Positions 49,644 through 58,250 of a stretch of 64,000 bases of DNA are shown here, piece after piece. The notes under the pieces were generated by a model, which was not told the origin of the DNA, did no database searches, and worked only from the letters and a program-made list of their open reading frames with translations. The DNA lies in the NCBI GenBank assembly GCA_023151115.1, contig JAKLJP010000033.1, positions 1-64,000 of the forward strand. The letters are read 5' to 3'. Positions within the stretch are counted from its first letter, which is position 1. The number at the start of each line of letters is the position of its first letter. The position numbers and the translations under genes were made by a program. The stretch is from Anaerolineae bacterium. GTDB lineage: Bacteria; Chloroflexota; Anaerolineae; 4572-78; J111.

Positions 49644-50048
49644 TCATTCCGGCATTTGCCACCGGCCTGCCGGGTCACGCTGCAAGGCAATGCAATTGAC
49701 GATAGCCTGGCGGTTAAGCGGGCCGTAAATATGGGGAAAAAGCGTATCTCGCTCGGCGGCGGCCCGTTGAGTGGGCGAGGCGGCAGTATGAGCGGGAGCA
49801 ATAGGCGGCTCAAAACGCAGCGGGGCCGTCAGCCGGGCCGGGTCAATTTCCAGGGCAAACAATTCGTCCCGGAGATCGGCAAAGTAAATATTGGCAATTT
49901 CAACCAATTTTTCTGCCCCGGCGGTGCAGTGGATAAAGCCTTCCTCGGCCAATGTGGGGGTTTGGTAAGGCTGGTCAAGAGGCTGGCACTGATAATACTC
50001 GGCTGGCACAAGGTGATAAATGGGCAAAACAAATGTTTTTTGACTCAT
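49644..50048 (-). CDS. DUF952 family protein
   Basis: The 134-aa protein matches DUF952: IYHLVPAEYY at the start, the central GFIHCTAGAEKLVEIAN, and FPHIYGPLNRQAIV near the end. The function is unknown; conserved His residues suggest an ADP-ribose-related enzyme fold, which is inference. It lies 13 nt after the cyclic-diphosphoglycerate synthetase-like gene. Confidence 0.88.
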   Translation of the reverse strand: MSQKTFVLPIYHLVPAEYYQCQPLDQPYQTPTLAEEGFIHCTAGAEKLVEIANIYFADLRDELFALEIDPARLTAPLRFEPPIAPAHTAASPTQRAAAERDTLFPHIYGPLNRQAIVNCIALQRDPAGRWQMPE

Positions 50049-50061
50049 AACGCTGTAGATG

Positions 50062-51378
50062 TTACCCCAGTTTTTCCAGCAAGATTTCGGTCAGGGTTGG
50101 CCGGCCAATTTCTTGCAGATTGTAACGCACGCGCTGGTGAGGATGCTTAATCTGGAGCAGCCGGCCCAGGTCTATCGGCGTGCCGATGATAACCATATCG
50201 CACGGGGTGGCATTGATGGTTTGCTCCAGCTCCTTCATCTGGGCGTCCCCGTAGCCCATAGCCGGCAGGAGTGCGCCTGTGGTCGGGTATTTTTCATAAG
50301 TTGCCAGGATAGAGCCAACGGCATAGGGGCGTGGATCAATGATGGCGGCCGCGCCAAAACGATGGGCGGCGACCACGCCGGCCCCATAAGCCATCTCGCC
50401 ATGCGTCAGCGTCGGACCATCTTCAACCACCAGAACCCGTCGCCCGCGAATCGTCGCCGGGTCGTCTACGGTAATAGGCGAAGCAGCATCAACGACTACG
50501 GCCTGGGGTGCGACGGCTTGAATGTTGTGGCGCACCTGGGCAATAGCGGCAGCATCGGCGGTGTCAATTTTGTTGATAACCACCACATCGGCCAGACGCA
50601 GGTTGGCCTCGCCGGGGTGGTAAGCCAGTTCATGGCCGGGCCGGTGCGGGTCAACCACCACGATGTGTAAATCCGGCTGGTAAAACGGCAAATCGTTATT
50701 GCCGCCATCCCAGACCACCACATCGGCTTCGGTTTCAGCGCGACGGAGGATAGCCTCGTAATCCACCCCGGCATAAACAATTGTGCCCCGGTCGAGGTGC
50801 GGCTCGTATTCCTCGCGCTCCTCGATGGTACACTCGTGTTCATCCAGATCGGCGTGATTAGCAAAGCGCTGCACCGCCTGCACCACCAGATTGCCGTAGG
50901 GCATCGGGTGGCGCACAGCGACCACTTTTTTACCCAAGCCCTGCAAAATCTCGCAGACCCGGCGGGTGGTCTGACTTTTACCGCTGCCGGTCCGCACCGC
51001 GCCAATCGAGACCACCGGCTTGCTGCTTTTAAGGATGGTGTGGCGCGGTCCCATCAGCCGGTAATCGGCCCCGGCGGCTAACACCTCCGACGCTTTGTGC
51101 ATGACATACTCGTGCGGCACATCGGAGTAAGCAAAGACCACCTGATCGGCCTGCAAGGATTGGATCAGGCCAACCAGCTCGCCTTCGGGGTGAATGGGAA
51201 TACCGGACGGATACAAGGGGCCGGCCAATTCAGCCGGGTAGACCCGTCCCTCGATATTGGGGATTTGGGTGGCGGTAAAGGCGACCACTTCGTAATCCGG
51301 GTTCTGACGGAAGTAGACATTAAAATTGTGAAAATCGCGCCCGGCCGCGCCCATAATAATGATACGTTGCTTCGACAT
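50062..51378 (-). CDS. cyclic 2,3-diphosphoglycerate synthetase-like GTP/ATP-binding protein
   Basis: The 438-aa protein has an N-terminal Rossmann-like half (IIIMGAAGRDFHNFNVYFR) and a P-loop half (GAVRTGSGKSQTTRRV, about 132-147) with a VVVINKIDTAD specificity motif. This layout fits the cDPGS family known from methanogens, which makes an osmolyte/thermostabiliser, and its bacterial homologues. Whether it makes cDPG here is unproven. It follows tatC on the same strand. Confidence 0.82.
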   Translation of the reverse strand: MSKQRIIIMGAAGRDFHNFNVYFRQNPDYEVVAFTATQIPNIEGRVYPAELAGPLYPSGIPIHPEGELVGLIQSLQADQVVFAYSDVPHEYVMHKASEVLAAGADYRLMGPRHTILKSSKPVVSIGAVRTGSGKSQTTRRVCEILQGLGKKVVAVRHPMPYGNLVVQAVQRFANHADLDEHECTIEEREEYEPHLDRGTIVYAGVDYEAILRRAETEADVVVWDGGNNDLPFYQPDLHIVVVDPHRPGHELAYHPGEANLRLADVVVINKIDTADAAAIAQVRHNIQAVAPQAVVVDAASPITVDDPATIRGRRVLVVEDGPTLTHGEMAYGAGVVAAHRFGAAAIIDPRPYAVGSILATYEKYPTTGALLPAMGYGDAQMKELEQTINATPCDMVIIGTPIDLGRLLQIKHPHQRVRYNLQEIGRPTLTEILLEKLG

Positions 51379-51390
51379 TGAAGGACCTCG

Positions 51391-51432
51391 TTAATGGTGA
51401 ATAGTGAATTGTGAATGGTGAACTATTAATTC
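51391..51432. repeat. (GTGAATG/GTGAATT) tandem words
   Basis: Five TGGTGAATAGTGAATTGTGA-type words lie in the leader of the cDPGS-like gene. A matching TCACCATTCACCATTCA is at 62055. Confidence 0.75.
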
Positions 51433-51446
51433 TAAAAATTGGCCTG

Positions 51447-52181
51447 TCAAGCCAGGTAAGAGAGCAGAATGCTGAGACCATATAGGATTATGAGGGGGAA
51501 CATGACCAGGGCCATGTTGAAAGGGTCTACGGTGGGGGTAATCATCGCGGCGGCAATAGCGATGATGACGATGGCAAACCGCCATTGTTTGATCAAAAAT
51601 TGAGGCGTCACCAGGCCAAGCTTGGTCATGATAAAAAGAATTAACGGTGTTTCAAAACTGAGGCCGACCCAGAAAACCAGTGAGGTGACAAAAGGAATAT
51701 ACTCACGTGACTGCCACTGCTGGATAAAAATTTCCGGCTGCCAGGTACTCAGAAAGGCCACTGCGGTGGGAGTTAAAATTTGCCAGGCAAACCAGACGCC
51801 GATCAAAAAAAGGATGGTAGCAAAGGGCACGCCCCACAGCACGTAGCGCTTTTCATTGGGTTCGAGGCCGGGCAAAATAAACATAAAAAACTGGTACACC
51901 AGGAAGGGCATAGCCAAAACAAGGCCAGAGGTCAGCGCCACCCGAAAATAAATGGTAATGCCTTCCGTCGGCCCCAGCACCTGCAACTTTTGGCCGTAGG
52001 GCGCAATCAGCAGTTCCAGAATTTGGGTGGTGAAAGCGGCGGACAACAACGTACAGACAAAAACAGCAATGGCCGCTTTGACCAGGCGATCACGCAGTTC
52101 CTCCAGATGCTCCAGCAGGGTCATCTGCCCGGACAGTTGCTCAACCGATTGGTCAACTGAGGAAGAAGTTATCCGGCTCAT
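51447..52181 (-). CDS. tatC: Sec-independent protein translocase TatC
   Basis: The 244-aa protein has six spans and the TatC signatures MTLLEHLEELRDRLVKA, PFLVYQFFMFILPGLEPNEKR and LSFETPLILFI. It is the receptor for twin-arginine substrates. It overlaps the tatB-like gene by 4 nt. An N-terminal extension of about 20 residues is longer than in E. coli. Confidence 0.96.
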   Translation of the reverse strand: MSRITSSSVDQSVEQLSGQMTLLEHLEELRDRLVKAAIAVFVCTLLSAAFTTQILELLIAPYGQKLQVLGPTEGITIYFRVALTSGLVLAMPFLVYQFFMFILPGLEPNEKRYVLWGVPFATILFLIGVWFAWQILTPTAVAFLSTWQPEIFIQQWQSREYIPFVTSLVFWVGLSFETPLILFIMTKLGLVTPQFLIKQWRFAIVIIAIAAAMITPTVDPFNMALVMFPLIILYGLSILLSYLA

Positions 52182-52720
52182 TCCGCGCCCTCAGTCGGGG
52201 TCACCGGAGCAGGAACGGATTTGGAGCCAGTACCATTCTTTTCGGCTTCGACGGGTTCAGCCGGAGTTTCAACCGGGGCGGTTGGCTCATCAGCCAGGGC
52301 TGCAGGAGACTCGGCCTTTGGCGGGGCTGCTGCCGCAGGTTCGGGAGAAGCCGTTGGCGGAGCGATGGTATTTGTTTCAGCAGTTTTAGGGGTAGAAGCA
52401 GGGTTAGCCGTGGCGCGGGCCACCGAGTTAACCGTCTGGCCGATTTGGGCTGCGCTGGAGGAAACTTCGGATTTGGATTGTTGGAGGACTTGTTTGGTTT
52501 CGGCCAGTTCTTTTCGAACTTCTTCCAGTTCTTCCAGCCGGGCGGCTACCGTAATTTCGCGCTGCCACTCGGCCAAAAATCCCTGCGACATATTGCGCAG
52601 GTCTCGCACAAAGCGCCCGGCTTTGCCGGCAATCTCCGGCAGGCGGCGCGGTCCAAAGACCATAAGGGCAATGATAAAAATAAACAGCAGCTCAGGAAAA
52701 CCAATCCCTAAAATATCCAT
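52178..52720 (-). CDS. tatB: Tat translocase subunit TatB/TatA-like
   Basis: The 180-aa protein has an N-terminal span (ILGIGFPELLFIFIIALMVF), the hinge FGPRRLPEIAGKAG, an amphipathic helix and a long charged helix, then a low-complexity Ala/Pro/Glu tail. Length favours TatB over TatA. ATG 52720 fits the family start; the frame further up comes from a repeat arm. TatC follows with a 4-nt overlap. Confidence 0.92.
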   Translation of the reverse strand: MDILGIGFPELLFIFIIALMVFGPRRLPEIAGKAGRFVRDLRNMSQGFLAEWQREITVAARLEELEEVRKELAETKQVLQQSKSEVSSSAAQIGQTVNSVARATANPASTPKTAETNTIAPPTASPEPAAAAPPKAESPAALADEPTAPVETPAEPVEAEKNGTGSKSVPAPVTPTEGAE

Positions 52721-52734
52721 TACATAAAAAATCC

Positions 52735-52790
52735 GAAAGGTTGGAAAGCTGGAAGGTGCGCTATCCAATCTTCCAGCCGTCCAACCTTCC
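52735..52790. repeat. composite hairpin, GGAAGGTTGGAAAG word
   Basis: GAAAGGTTGGAAAGCTGGAA (52735-52754) faces CTTCCAGCCGTCCAACCTTC (52770-52789). It lies between nusB and tatB. Confidence 0.84.
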
Positions 52791-52854
52791 TTAAATAATC
52801 AGCCAACCTCACCAATGGATCGCTTAAAACGATTAAAGTTCCACAAAGCCAAGG

Positions 52855-53292
52855 CTAAACCGGCATATTCAACATTTGGCGCAGTTTCACCCGATCTCGT
52901 GAGACCAGGCTGCCCAGCACGCCATTCACAAAACGGGGCGAACTTTCACTGCCAAACATTTTAGCCAGTTCAACGGCCTCGTTGATTGCCACTTTGGGGG
53001 GAATTTCCGGCTCAAAGAGCAGTTCGTAAATGGCAATCCGCAGCACATTCCGATCTACGGCCGCAATTTGATCTATCGGCCATTCTGGAGCCAAATCACC
53101 GACAACACTATCCAGATAAGTGCGATAGGTTTGCACCCCCAGGGCCAATGAACGGGCAAAAGATTCGGCCGCATCGGGCAAAGGGCGGTCTTCAAACCTA
53201 CCTTCAAGGGCGGCTTTAGCCTCATGATCGGTAAAGTCAAGCTCGTAAAGGACCTGCAAAACTACCGCACGAGCGCGTCGTCGAACTTTCAT
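52855..53292 (-). CDS. nusB: transcription antitermination factor NusB
   Basis: The 145-aa all-helical protein has NusB phrases: [17 protein letters not shown] at the start, [18 protein letters not shown] and [28 protein letters not shown]. It binds boxA RNA with NusE. ATG 53292 has GGGAG 6 nt ahead, and it matches the usual N-terminus; the frame is open further up. Confidence 0.95.
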   Translation of the reverse strand: MKVRRRARAVVLQVLYELDFTDHEAKAALEGRFEDRPLPDAAESFARSLALGVQTYRTYLDSVVGDLAPEWPIDQIAAVDRNVLRIAIYELLFEPEIPPKVAINEAVELAKMFGSESSPRFVNGVLGSLVSRDRVKLRQMLNMPV

Positions 53293-53358
53293 AGGTTGCT
53301 CCCTTCCTATGTGAGGTGAACCGGCTGTCTGGATATTCGCTGAAATGTGAATGTTCAA

Positions 53359-53415
53359 AAGGATTTGGGATTTTGGACCGACGTCTCAAAATCCCAAATC
53401 TAAAATCTAAAATTT
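53359..53415. repeat. composite hairpin, GGATTTTGGGATTTT word
   Basis: AAGGATTTGGGATTTTGG faces CAAAATCCCAAATCTAAAATC. It lies between fabG and nusB and ends at the fabG stop. Confidence 0.83.
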
Positions 53416-54167
53416 TACTGTATCACCAGGCCACCATCCACCGTCAAGACCTGGCCGGTGATAAAAGCAGCCTCATCAGAAGCCAGAAACAGGACAGCAT
53501 GTGCTATCTCTTCAACCGTGCCCAACCGGCCGAGGGGCGTATTGGCAATCACGGATTGCATCATCGCTTCTGGTAATACTTCAGTCAAAGCCGTAGGAAC
53601 AAACCCCGGCGCGACCGCATTGACCGTAATATTGCGCGAACCGACCTCTTTAGCCAGAGATTTGGTAAAACCGATAATCCCCGCTTTGGAGGCGGCGTAA
53701 TTAGTTTGACCGGCCTGCCCGGCCAGCCCCACCACCGACGTGATGTTGATAATTCGCCCGCTGCGCTTTTTCATCATCGGGCGCATCACTGCTTTGCAAC
53801 AGTAGTAGGTGCTGGACAGGTTGGTTTTGAGCACCAGGTCCCAATCTTCGTCCTTCATCGTCATAAGAAGGGTATCGCGCGTGGTACCTGCGTTATTTAC
53901 AAGTATATCTATTTGGCCGTAGGTGTCAACTGTTTCCTTGATAAGGCGTTGCGCCTCACTGCTCTGGCTGACATCCGCCTGGATAGCTATTGCTTCGCCT
54001 CCGGCCCCTTTGACAGCGGCCACCACCTCAGCCGCCCCGTCCGGACTGCTGCGATGATTGACCACCACCTTGGCCCCTTGCTCGGCTAACGTTTTAACAA
54101 TGCCCGCCCCAATCCCGCGAGAGCTGCCGGTGACAACTGCTACTTTACCCGATAGATCAAGTTTCAT
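53415..54167 (-). CDS. fabG: 3-oxoacyl-ACP reductase FabG
   Basis: The 250-aa short-chain dehydrogenase has the NADP-binding TGSSRGIG, NNAGTT, catalytic Ser (INITSVVG), YAASK with Tyr and Lys, and the C-terminal FITGQVLTVDGG. It does the first reduction of the fatty acid cycle. ATG 54167 (MKLDLSGK) with AAGGG 9 nt ahead is preferred. It follows fabD by 12 nt. Confidence 0.95.
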   Translation of the reverse strand: MKLDLSGKVAVVTGSSRGIGAGIVKTLAEQGAKVVVNHRSSPDGAAEVVAAVKGAGGEAIAIQADVSQSSEAQRLIKETVDTYGQIDILVNNAGTTRDTLLMTMKDEDWDLVLKTNLSSTYYCCKAVMRPMMKKRSGRIINITSVVGLAGQAGQTNYAASKAGIIGFTKSLAKEVGSRNITVNAVAPGFVPTALTEVLPEAMMQSVIANTPLGRLGTVEEIAHAVLFLASDEAAFITGQVLTVDGGLVIQ

Positions 54168-54179
54168 AAACGTCAACCC

Positions 54180-55121
54180 TTAGGCGGCCAGCAAAGCGAC
54201 TATATCGTCGGGTTTGCCGACGGTCTGAACGGCTACCTCTTTGCTGATCCGCTTGATCAAGCCGGCCAGCACATCTTTAGAGCCAATTTCGATGAAGCGA
54301 GTCACCCCTTGATTGACCATCCACAGCACCGAGTCGGTCCAGCGCACCGAGGCGGTGAGTTGGCCTTCCATCTCGGCTCGAATGGCTTCCAGTGAGTCCA
54401 GCGGCGCAGCGGTGATGTTAGCCACAATGGGAATTTCCGGCAAGTTCAACGGAGTTTGGTTGATAGCAGCCCGAAACTCGTCGGCGATCACCCGCATCAG
54501 CTCAGAATGAGCCGCAATGCTCACCGGCAGTTTGACCGCCCGCCTGGCTCCGGCGGCAGTGGCTAAGGCAATGCCTCGCTCCACCGCCGCATTGTGCCCC
54601 GAAATAACAACCTGGCCGGGCGAGTTGTAGTTGGCAACTTGCAGCAGGCCATTACCTTCGGCGGAAACATCCTGGCACAATTTCGCTACCACGTCGTCGT
54701 CCAGCTTGAGAATCGCGGCCATCCCGCCGGGGTTCAACTCACCGGCTTTTTTCATCAGCCGGCCGCGCTCGCGGACCAGCCGCAAGCCCGCTTCAAAGGT
54801 CAGCACGCCCGCCGCCACATACGCCGAAAATTCTCCCAAACTGTGGCCGGCCACAAACGCGGGCTTGATCGGATACCCGGCGGCCTTGAGCGCCTCCAAA
54901 GCGGCGATACTGGTGGTAAAAAGAGCCGCCTGGGTATTGATGGTATCGTTCAAATCGGCTTCCGGCCCTTCAAAACAAAGCCGGCTGAGGCCAAAGTCCA
55001 GAATCTCATCCGCCTGGCGAAAGATTTCGCCGGCGGCCGGATAACTTTCTACTAAAGCCCGGCCCATCCCTACTTCCTGGGATCCCTGGCCGGGAAAGAC
55101 AAAAGCGATATTTTCTGTCAT
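54180..55121 (-). CDS. fabD: malonyl-CoA:ACP transacylase FabD
   Basis: The 313-aa protein has FPGQGSQEVGMG at the start, the nucleophile Ser in AGHSLGEFSAYVAAG, and His of SIAAHSELM. Full length for the family. It loads malonate on ACP. It lies between rpmF and fabG, the usual fatty-acid order. Confidence 0.96.
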   Translation of the reverse strand: MTENIAFVFPGQGSQEVGMGRALVESYPAAGEIFRQADEILDFGLSRLCFEGPEADLNDTINTQAALFTTSIAALEALKAAGYPIKPAFVAGHSLGEFSAYVAAGVLTFEAGLRLVRERGRLMKKAGELNPGGMAAILKLDDDVVAKLCQDVSAEGNGLLQVANYNSPGQVVISGHNAAVERGIALATAAGARRAVKLPVSIAAHSELMRVIADEFRAAINQTPLNLPEIPIVANITAAPLDSLEAIRAEMEGQLTASVRWTDSVLWMVNQGVTRFIEIGSKDVLAGLIKRISKEVAVQTVGKPDDIVALLAA

Positions 55122-55136
55122 CTTTAGGCAAAATAA

Positions 55137-55170
55137 GGGCCGTGCCAGAGTCTATCAGTTCAGCACGGCC
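55137..55170 (-). terminator. hairpin between rpmF and fabD
   Basis: GGCCGTGC and GCACGGCC pair around a 17-nt loop, followed on the minus strand by TTATTTTG. The long loop makes this a weak terminator. Confidence 0.45.
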
Positions 55171-55180
55171 ACCACAAGTT

Positions 55181-55243
55181 AGTAGATGGTGGATGGTAGA
55201 TAGAAGATGGACAATTTTTTGCTATCTTCCATCCTCTATCTTC
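55181..55243. repeat. composite hairpin, GGATGGTAGATAGAAGATGG word
   Basis: AGATGGTGGATGGTAGATAG words (55182-55210) face CTATCTTCCATCCTCTATCT (55222-55241). It follows the rpmF stop. Confidence 0.83.
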
Positions 55244-55245
55244 TT

Positions 55246-55446
55246 TTACTTCGCCGGTGCGGCCTCTTCCTGAGCAATCACCTGGACCCCATTGTAGGTT
55301 CCACATTTGAGACAAACGTGGTGAGATAAATGCAGGGTGTGACACTGCGGGCAGGGAACCATCGTGGGCATGTTCAGGCGCAGATAATGCGCCCGCCGGC
55401 GGTCGCGCCGAATTCGAGATACTTTTCGTTTTGGTAATGCACCCAT
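55246..55446 (-). CDS. rpmF: 50S ribosomal protein L32
   Basis: The 66-aa protein begins MGALPKRKVSRIRRDRRRAH and has the zinc-binding pairs CPQC and CLKC, i.e. the zinc form of L32. It usually follows yceD; here a LamG gene and IS debris separate the two by about 2 kb. Confidence 0.96.
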   Translation of the reverse strand: MGALPKRKVSRIRRDRRRAHYLRLNMPTMVPCPQCHTLHLSHHVCLKCGTYNGVQVIAQEEAAPAK

Positions 55447-55480
55447 GGGTAATAAAATCCTTCCTGATTCTTGACCTGAG

Positions 55481-56362
55481 TTATTGGCTCATTAAGGTTT
55501 GAATTTCACTTTGTGATAAAGCGCGGTTATAAACCCGCCACTCATCCAGCAAGCCGTCAAAGGTTTGGGCTGCTGCTCCGTCACTTAGGTTAGCGCCTAG
55601 CATGAACGGGGCCGTTGACTGGAAAACCGTATTATAGCTAACTGCTTTGTCAGCGTCAAGATTGCCGTTCAGATATAGTTTGAGCGCCTGCGCATCGGCG
55701 TCGAATACAGCCGCCACGTGATACCAAGTTGAGGTCGAGGTTAAACTAGCTCCGCCAATAACTGAGTAATCATCAAGATACGCGCCATCCGGTGAGACAA
55801 TCAGGCGCAGCTTGTTGTCGCTGGTCAATTGAAAGCGGTAAGCCCGATCATTGATGCCGGTACCGTAGGCATATTTGGAAGCCAGGATCATATCACTGCC
55901 GGTGCTCTCCCGCTTGAGCCAACCCACCATGGTAAGGCTGTAATCAAAGTTCAGGCCAACAGCTTGATCGCTTTCAATCTTGAGATATTGAGTATTGCTG
56001 CGCTCAAAATCCGAAGCGTTGCCAATGCGCTTGTTCGTGGTCCAACTGACCCCGCCGATGTTGGTCAGAATATTGCCGGCCGGTGAGCTATCGGCCCGAT
56101 TATTGGTATCGGCTTCATTAAGCTGCCAGTAACCGTATAATCCGGTCATTAATGTCGCCGGCCCGGCCGTTGCGCCGGGCAGAAGAACCGGCTGCGGCTG
56201 GGGGGTTGGGGTTATCTGGATCTGAATCCAGCCGGGTGTACTGGGTGTAGGTACAGGTGATTGAAAAACAGGAGCGGCATAACTGGTTAAAACCAAAACA
56301 ATACCTAGACTACACAGACCTAATGTTACCAATATAATCCATTTAAAATTCACTTTTTTCAT
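55481..56362 (-). CDS. secreted LamG/concanavalin-like domain protein
   Basis: The 293-aa product has a signal peptide (MKKVNFKWIILVTLGLCSLG), a Pro/Thr-rich stalk and one Laminin-G-3 jelly-roll domain (YGYWQLNEADTNNRADSS, WYHVAAVFDADAQALKLYLNG, GLLDEWRVYNRALSQSEIQ). It probably binds sugars or surfaces outside the cell. ATG 56362 is supported by GGGAAAG just ahead. It looks like cargo inserted upstream of rpmF. Confidence 0.85.
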   Translation of the reverse strand: MKKVNFKWIILVTLGLCSLGIVLVLTSYAAPVFQSPVPTPSTPGWIQIQITPTPQPQPVLLPGATAGPATLMTGLYGYWQLNEADTNNRADSSPAGNILTNIGGVSWTTNKRIGNASDFERSNTQYLKIESDQAVGLNFDYSLTMVGWLKRESTGSDMILASKYAYGTGINDRAYRFQLTSDNKLRLIVSPDGAYLDDYSVIGGASLTSTSTWYHVAAVFDADAQALKLYLNGNLDADKAVSYNTVFQSTAPFMLGANLSDGAAAQTFDGLLDEWRVYNRALSQSEIQTLMSQ

Positions 56363-56371
56363 TTTGCTTTC

Positions 56372-56396
56372 CCTAACCTGGACGAGCCAGAACCAA
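56372..56396. repeat. 25-bp dispersed repeat, copy 2
   Basis: An exact inverted copy of 4595-4619, directly before the LamG gene and beside a composite hairpin. Confidence 0.8.
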
Positions 56397-56408
56397 ATAG
56401 GATTTTTC

Positions 56409-56467
56409 GCCACGAATTACACGAATTTTCACAAAAAAATTTGGTGTTAATTCGTGCAATTCGTGGC
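56409..56467. repeat. composite hairpin, CACGAATTA word
   Basis: GCCACGAATTACACGAATTT (56409-56428) faces TTAATTCGTGCAATTCGTGG (56447-56466). Confidence 0.84.
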
Positions 56468-56558
56468 AAAGTTCTTGCTCAATATAATTGGCCCCAAAAA
56501 CTGGACCACGAGCTAAGGTGGATTGAAGTATAATCTACCAAACTTGTGGAGGAGTAAA

Positions 56559-56849
56559 TTGACCAAGAAACGTAAACAATACAAAGCTGAATATAAGTTC
56601 CAGGTCGCGCTGGAAGCCATCAAAGGCTTGAAGACGGTCAATCAATTGGCCAGCGAACAAGAATTGCATCCGAACCAAGTTAGCCAATGGAAACGGCGCC
56701 TGCTGGAACAAGGCGCGACCATTTTCGACAACGGGGCGGTCCAGCAACACCAGCGGGAAATGGCTCAAAGGGAAGCCCAACTGTACGAACAGATTGGGCG
56801 GCTCAAGATGGAAGTGGAATGGTTAAAAAAAAGTACCCGGCTCAGTTGA
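56559..56849 (+). CDS. IS3 family transposase OrfA
   Basis: The 96-aa protein is a HTH_Tnp_1-type OrfA: KRKQYKAEYKFQVALEAIKG, VNQLASEQELHPNQVSQWKR, then a leucine-zipper-like helix (QLYEQIGRLKMEVEWLKK). The TTG at 56559 has GGAGGAG 4 nt ahead. OrfB is truncated, so it cannot transpose on its own. Confidence 0.88.
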   Translation: MTKKRKQYKAEYKFQVALEAIKGLKTVNQLASEQELHPNQVSQWKRRLLEQGATIFDNGAVQQHQREMAQREAQLYEQIGRLKMEVEWLKKSTRLS

Positions 56850-56934
56850 GGCCAAACGGATGTTGATTGAACTGAACCAGCCCGACTTGAGTATTCGGCG
56901 TCAGTGTGAACTGTTGGGCCTCAATCGCTCCAAC
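56830..56934 (+). pseudogene. IS3 transposase OrfB remnant
   Basis: In the +1 frame relative to OrfA the sequence reads EAKRMLIELNQPDLSIRRQC and then ELLGLNRS, the conserved start of IS3 OrfB. It then changes abruptly, losing the whole DDE domain. Confidence 0.8.
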
Positions 56935-57372
56935 GCCCCCCATCGTGGGATAAAAACCTGCTTGGGTGGGCCTGGCGGGGGTAGAAATATCAATTAAATG
57001 CAAACCATCATCGGCGCTCACATAAGCCATATTGCCCATCACCGAAACATTGTTGACCCACCAGGTATCATTGACCGTTCCTCCAATTTGACCGGCCAGT
57101 TCTATCATTGGAGGAGGCAATTGGGCAGATGATACCTCATCCTTTACCTCCTCGTTCGGCTCTTGGGCCAATATACCGGGGGCGCTCCCGACCAGAACCA
57201 ATAGTAGAGACAAGGTGATGCTACTCAAAAGGCTTCTTATTTTTTTCACGATGCGCTTCTTTGTTGGTTTATTGGTTGTCTCGGCTTTCGGCAATAAAAC
57301 ATCTCGGCGTTTCGCCAAAATTAGCAATAACTCATGGCATAATACGCAGACAAGTATTGTGTATTTTATCAC
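56930..57372 (-). pseudogene. LVIVD-repeat secreted protein, C-terminally truncated by IS3
   Basis: A probable GTG start at 57249 gives a signal peptide (VKKIRSLLSSITLSLLLVLV...GILAQ). It is followed by the start of an LVIVD/beta-propeller repeat (NNVSVMGNMAYVSADDG, LHLIDISTPARPTQAGFY). The frame then enters the complement of the IS3 orfB remnant and stops at 56842. Normal family members have many such repeats, so this one is broken. Confidence 0.72.
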
Positions 57373-57448
57373 AATTTGGGGGGGGTTGTCCAGGGAAAAA
57401 TCCTTAGAAATCGGTTAGAGTTTTGGCGGTAGGAGCGGCACTGTTAAT

Positions 57449-57483
57449 AAAAAAGGGGGCCAAAGCAAGCTTTGGACCCCTTT
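57449..57483 (-). terminator. intrinsic terminator after yceD
   Basis: On the minus strand GGGGTCCAAAGC pairs with GCTTTGGCCCCC and is followed by TTTTTTATT, 25 nt after the yceD stop. Confidence 0.85.
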
Positions 57484-57507
57484 CAGATAGGCATGATTTT
57501 TGGGGAA

Positions 57508-58074
57508 TTAGTCGTCTCGTAGGGCTTGGAGATTGGCCCAACGTGGGTCTACTATTTCATCCTGGCAGTTACACAAGCCAACATTGAGGTCTTGGCCGCA
57601 GTGGGGGCACAAGCCTTTGCAATCGGGCCGGCAGTAAAGCAGTTCGTCGCTCTCAACCAGAAGCTCCTGCCGCACCACTTCCGACAAATCCAGCATATGC
57701 TGCTCGTCAATCAGGTTAGCTGCTTCGATTTCGGGCGGCTGGGTAATGACTGTGCCGGTAATAACGTCGAGGGTGGGAAAAAATTCCTCTTCCAACTCAA
57801 GCCTGACCGGCCCGGTAAATGAGGTTAAACAGCGGCCACAGTTTTTTTGGATTTTGGTCTCCAGCACGCCCGTGGCCAGAATATGCGGCCCGGTCCGCAG
57901 AAATCTTACCTGGCCTGTCAGCGATGCAACGACCTCTAAATCTTCGTCGTCAAAATCTTTAGCCAGGTCTGCCTCGACCTCATAATTGCGAACTGCGCCG
58001 GTCCCTTCTTTCATTAACTGGGCCACATTAAATCTTAGCCCAGGAGAACCCGGCCTCACTCGGTTTTTATACAT
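57508..58074 (-). CDS. YceD family protein (DUF177), zinc-binding
   Basis: The 188-aa protein has the DUF177 core CGRCLTSFTGPVRLELEEEF and a C-terminal cysteine cluster (CRPDCKGLCPHCGQDLN-x4-CNC). YceD is usually encoded just before rpmF and is tied to 23S rRNA/L32 assembly. Here it has its own terminator, and rpmF is 2 kb away. Confidence 0.9.
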   Translation of the reverse strand: MYKNRVRPGSPGLRFNVAQLMKEGTGAVRNYEVEADLAKDFDDEDLEVVASLTGQVRFLRTGPHILATGVLETKIQKNCGRCLTSFTGPVRLELEEEFFPTLDVITGTVITQPPEIEAANLIDEQHMLDLSEVVRQELLVESDELLYCRPDCKGLCPHCGQDLNVGLCNCQDEIVDPRWANLQALRDD

Positions 58075-58131
58075 AAGCCTGAATTATAGGCTAAATTTTA
58101 AAAACTCAAAATCAGGGGGGCAGGGGAACAG

Positions 58132-58242
58132 AGTAGCAAGGTAGCAAAGTCGCAGGTAGCAGAGTTACAAGACTCACGCGCCACGTTTCACGCATCATGC
58201 AAAACTTCATCTGACTTCTGGCTACTGACTACTGACCTCTGC
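58132..58242. repeat. mixed tandem words (GTAGCAAG, CACGC, CTACTGA)
   Basis: Three short blocks, AGTAGCAAGGTAGCAAAG (58132-58150), CACGCGCCACGTTTCACGCA and GGCTACTGACTACTGACC, follow each other without a clean opposite arm. They look like debris of several composite hairpins. Confidence 0.6.
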
Positions 58243-58250
58243 TTACTTTC

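Larger units (their letters stand above)
56489..56934 (+). mobile_element. IS3-family element fragment (left end, orfA, start of orfB)
   Basis: It starts near TGGCCCCAAAAACTGGACC (about 56490), which looks like an IS3-type terminal repeat, and continues through orfA and about 35 codons of orfB. Similarity to orfB stops near 56932, where the LVIVD fragment on the other strand begins. No right end is visible. Confidence 0.75.
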
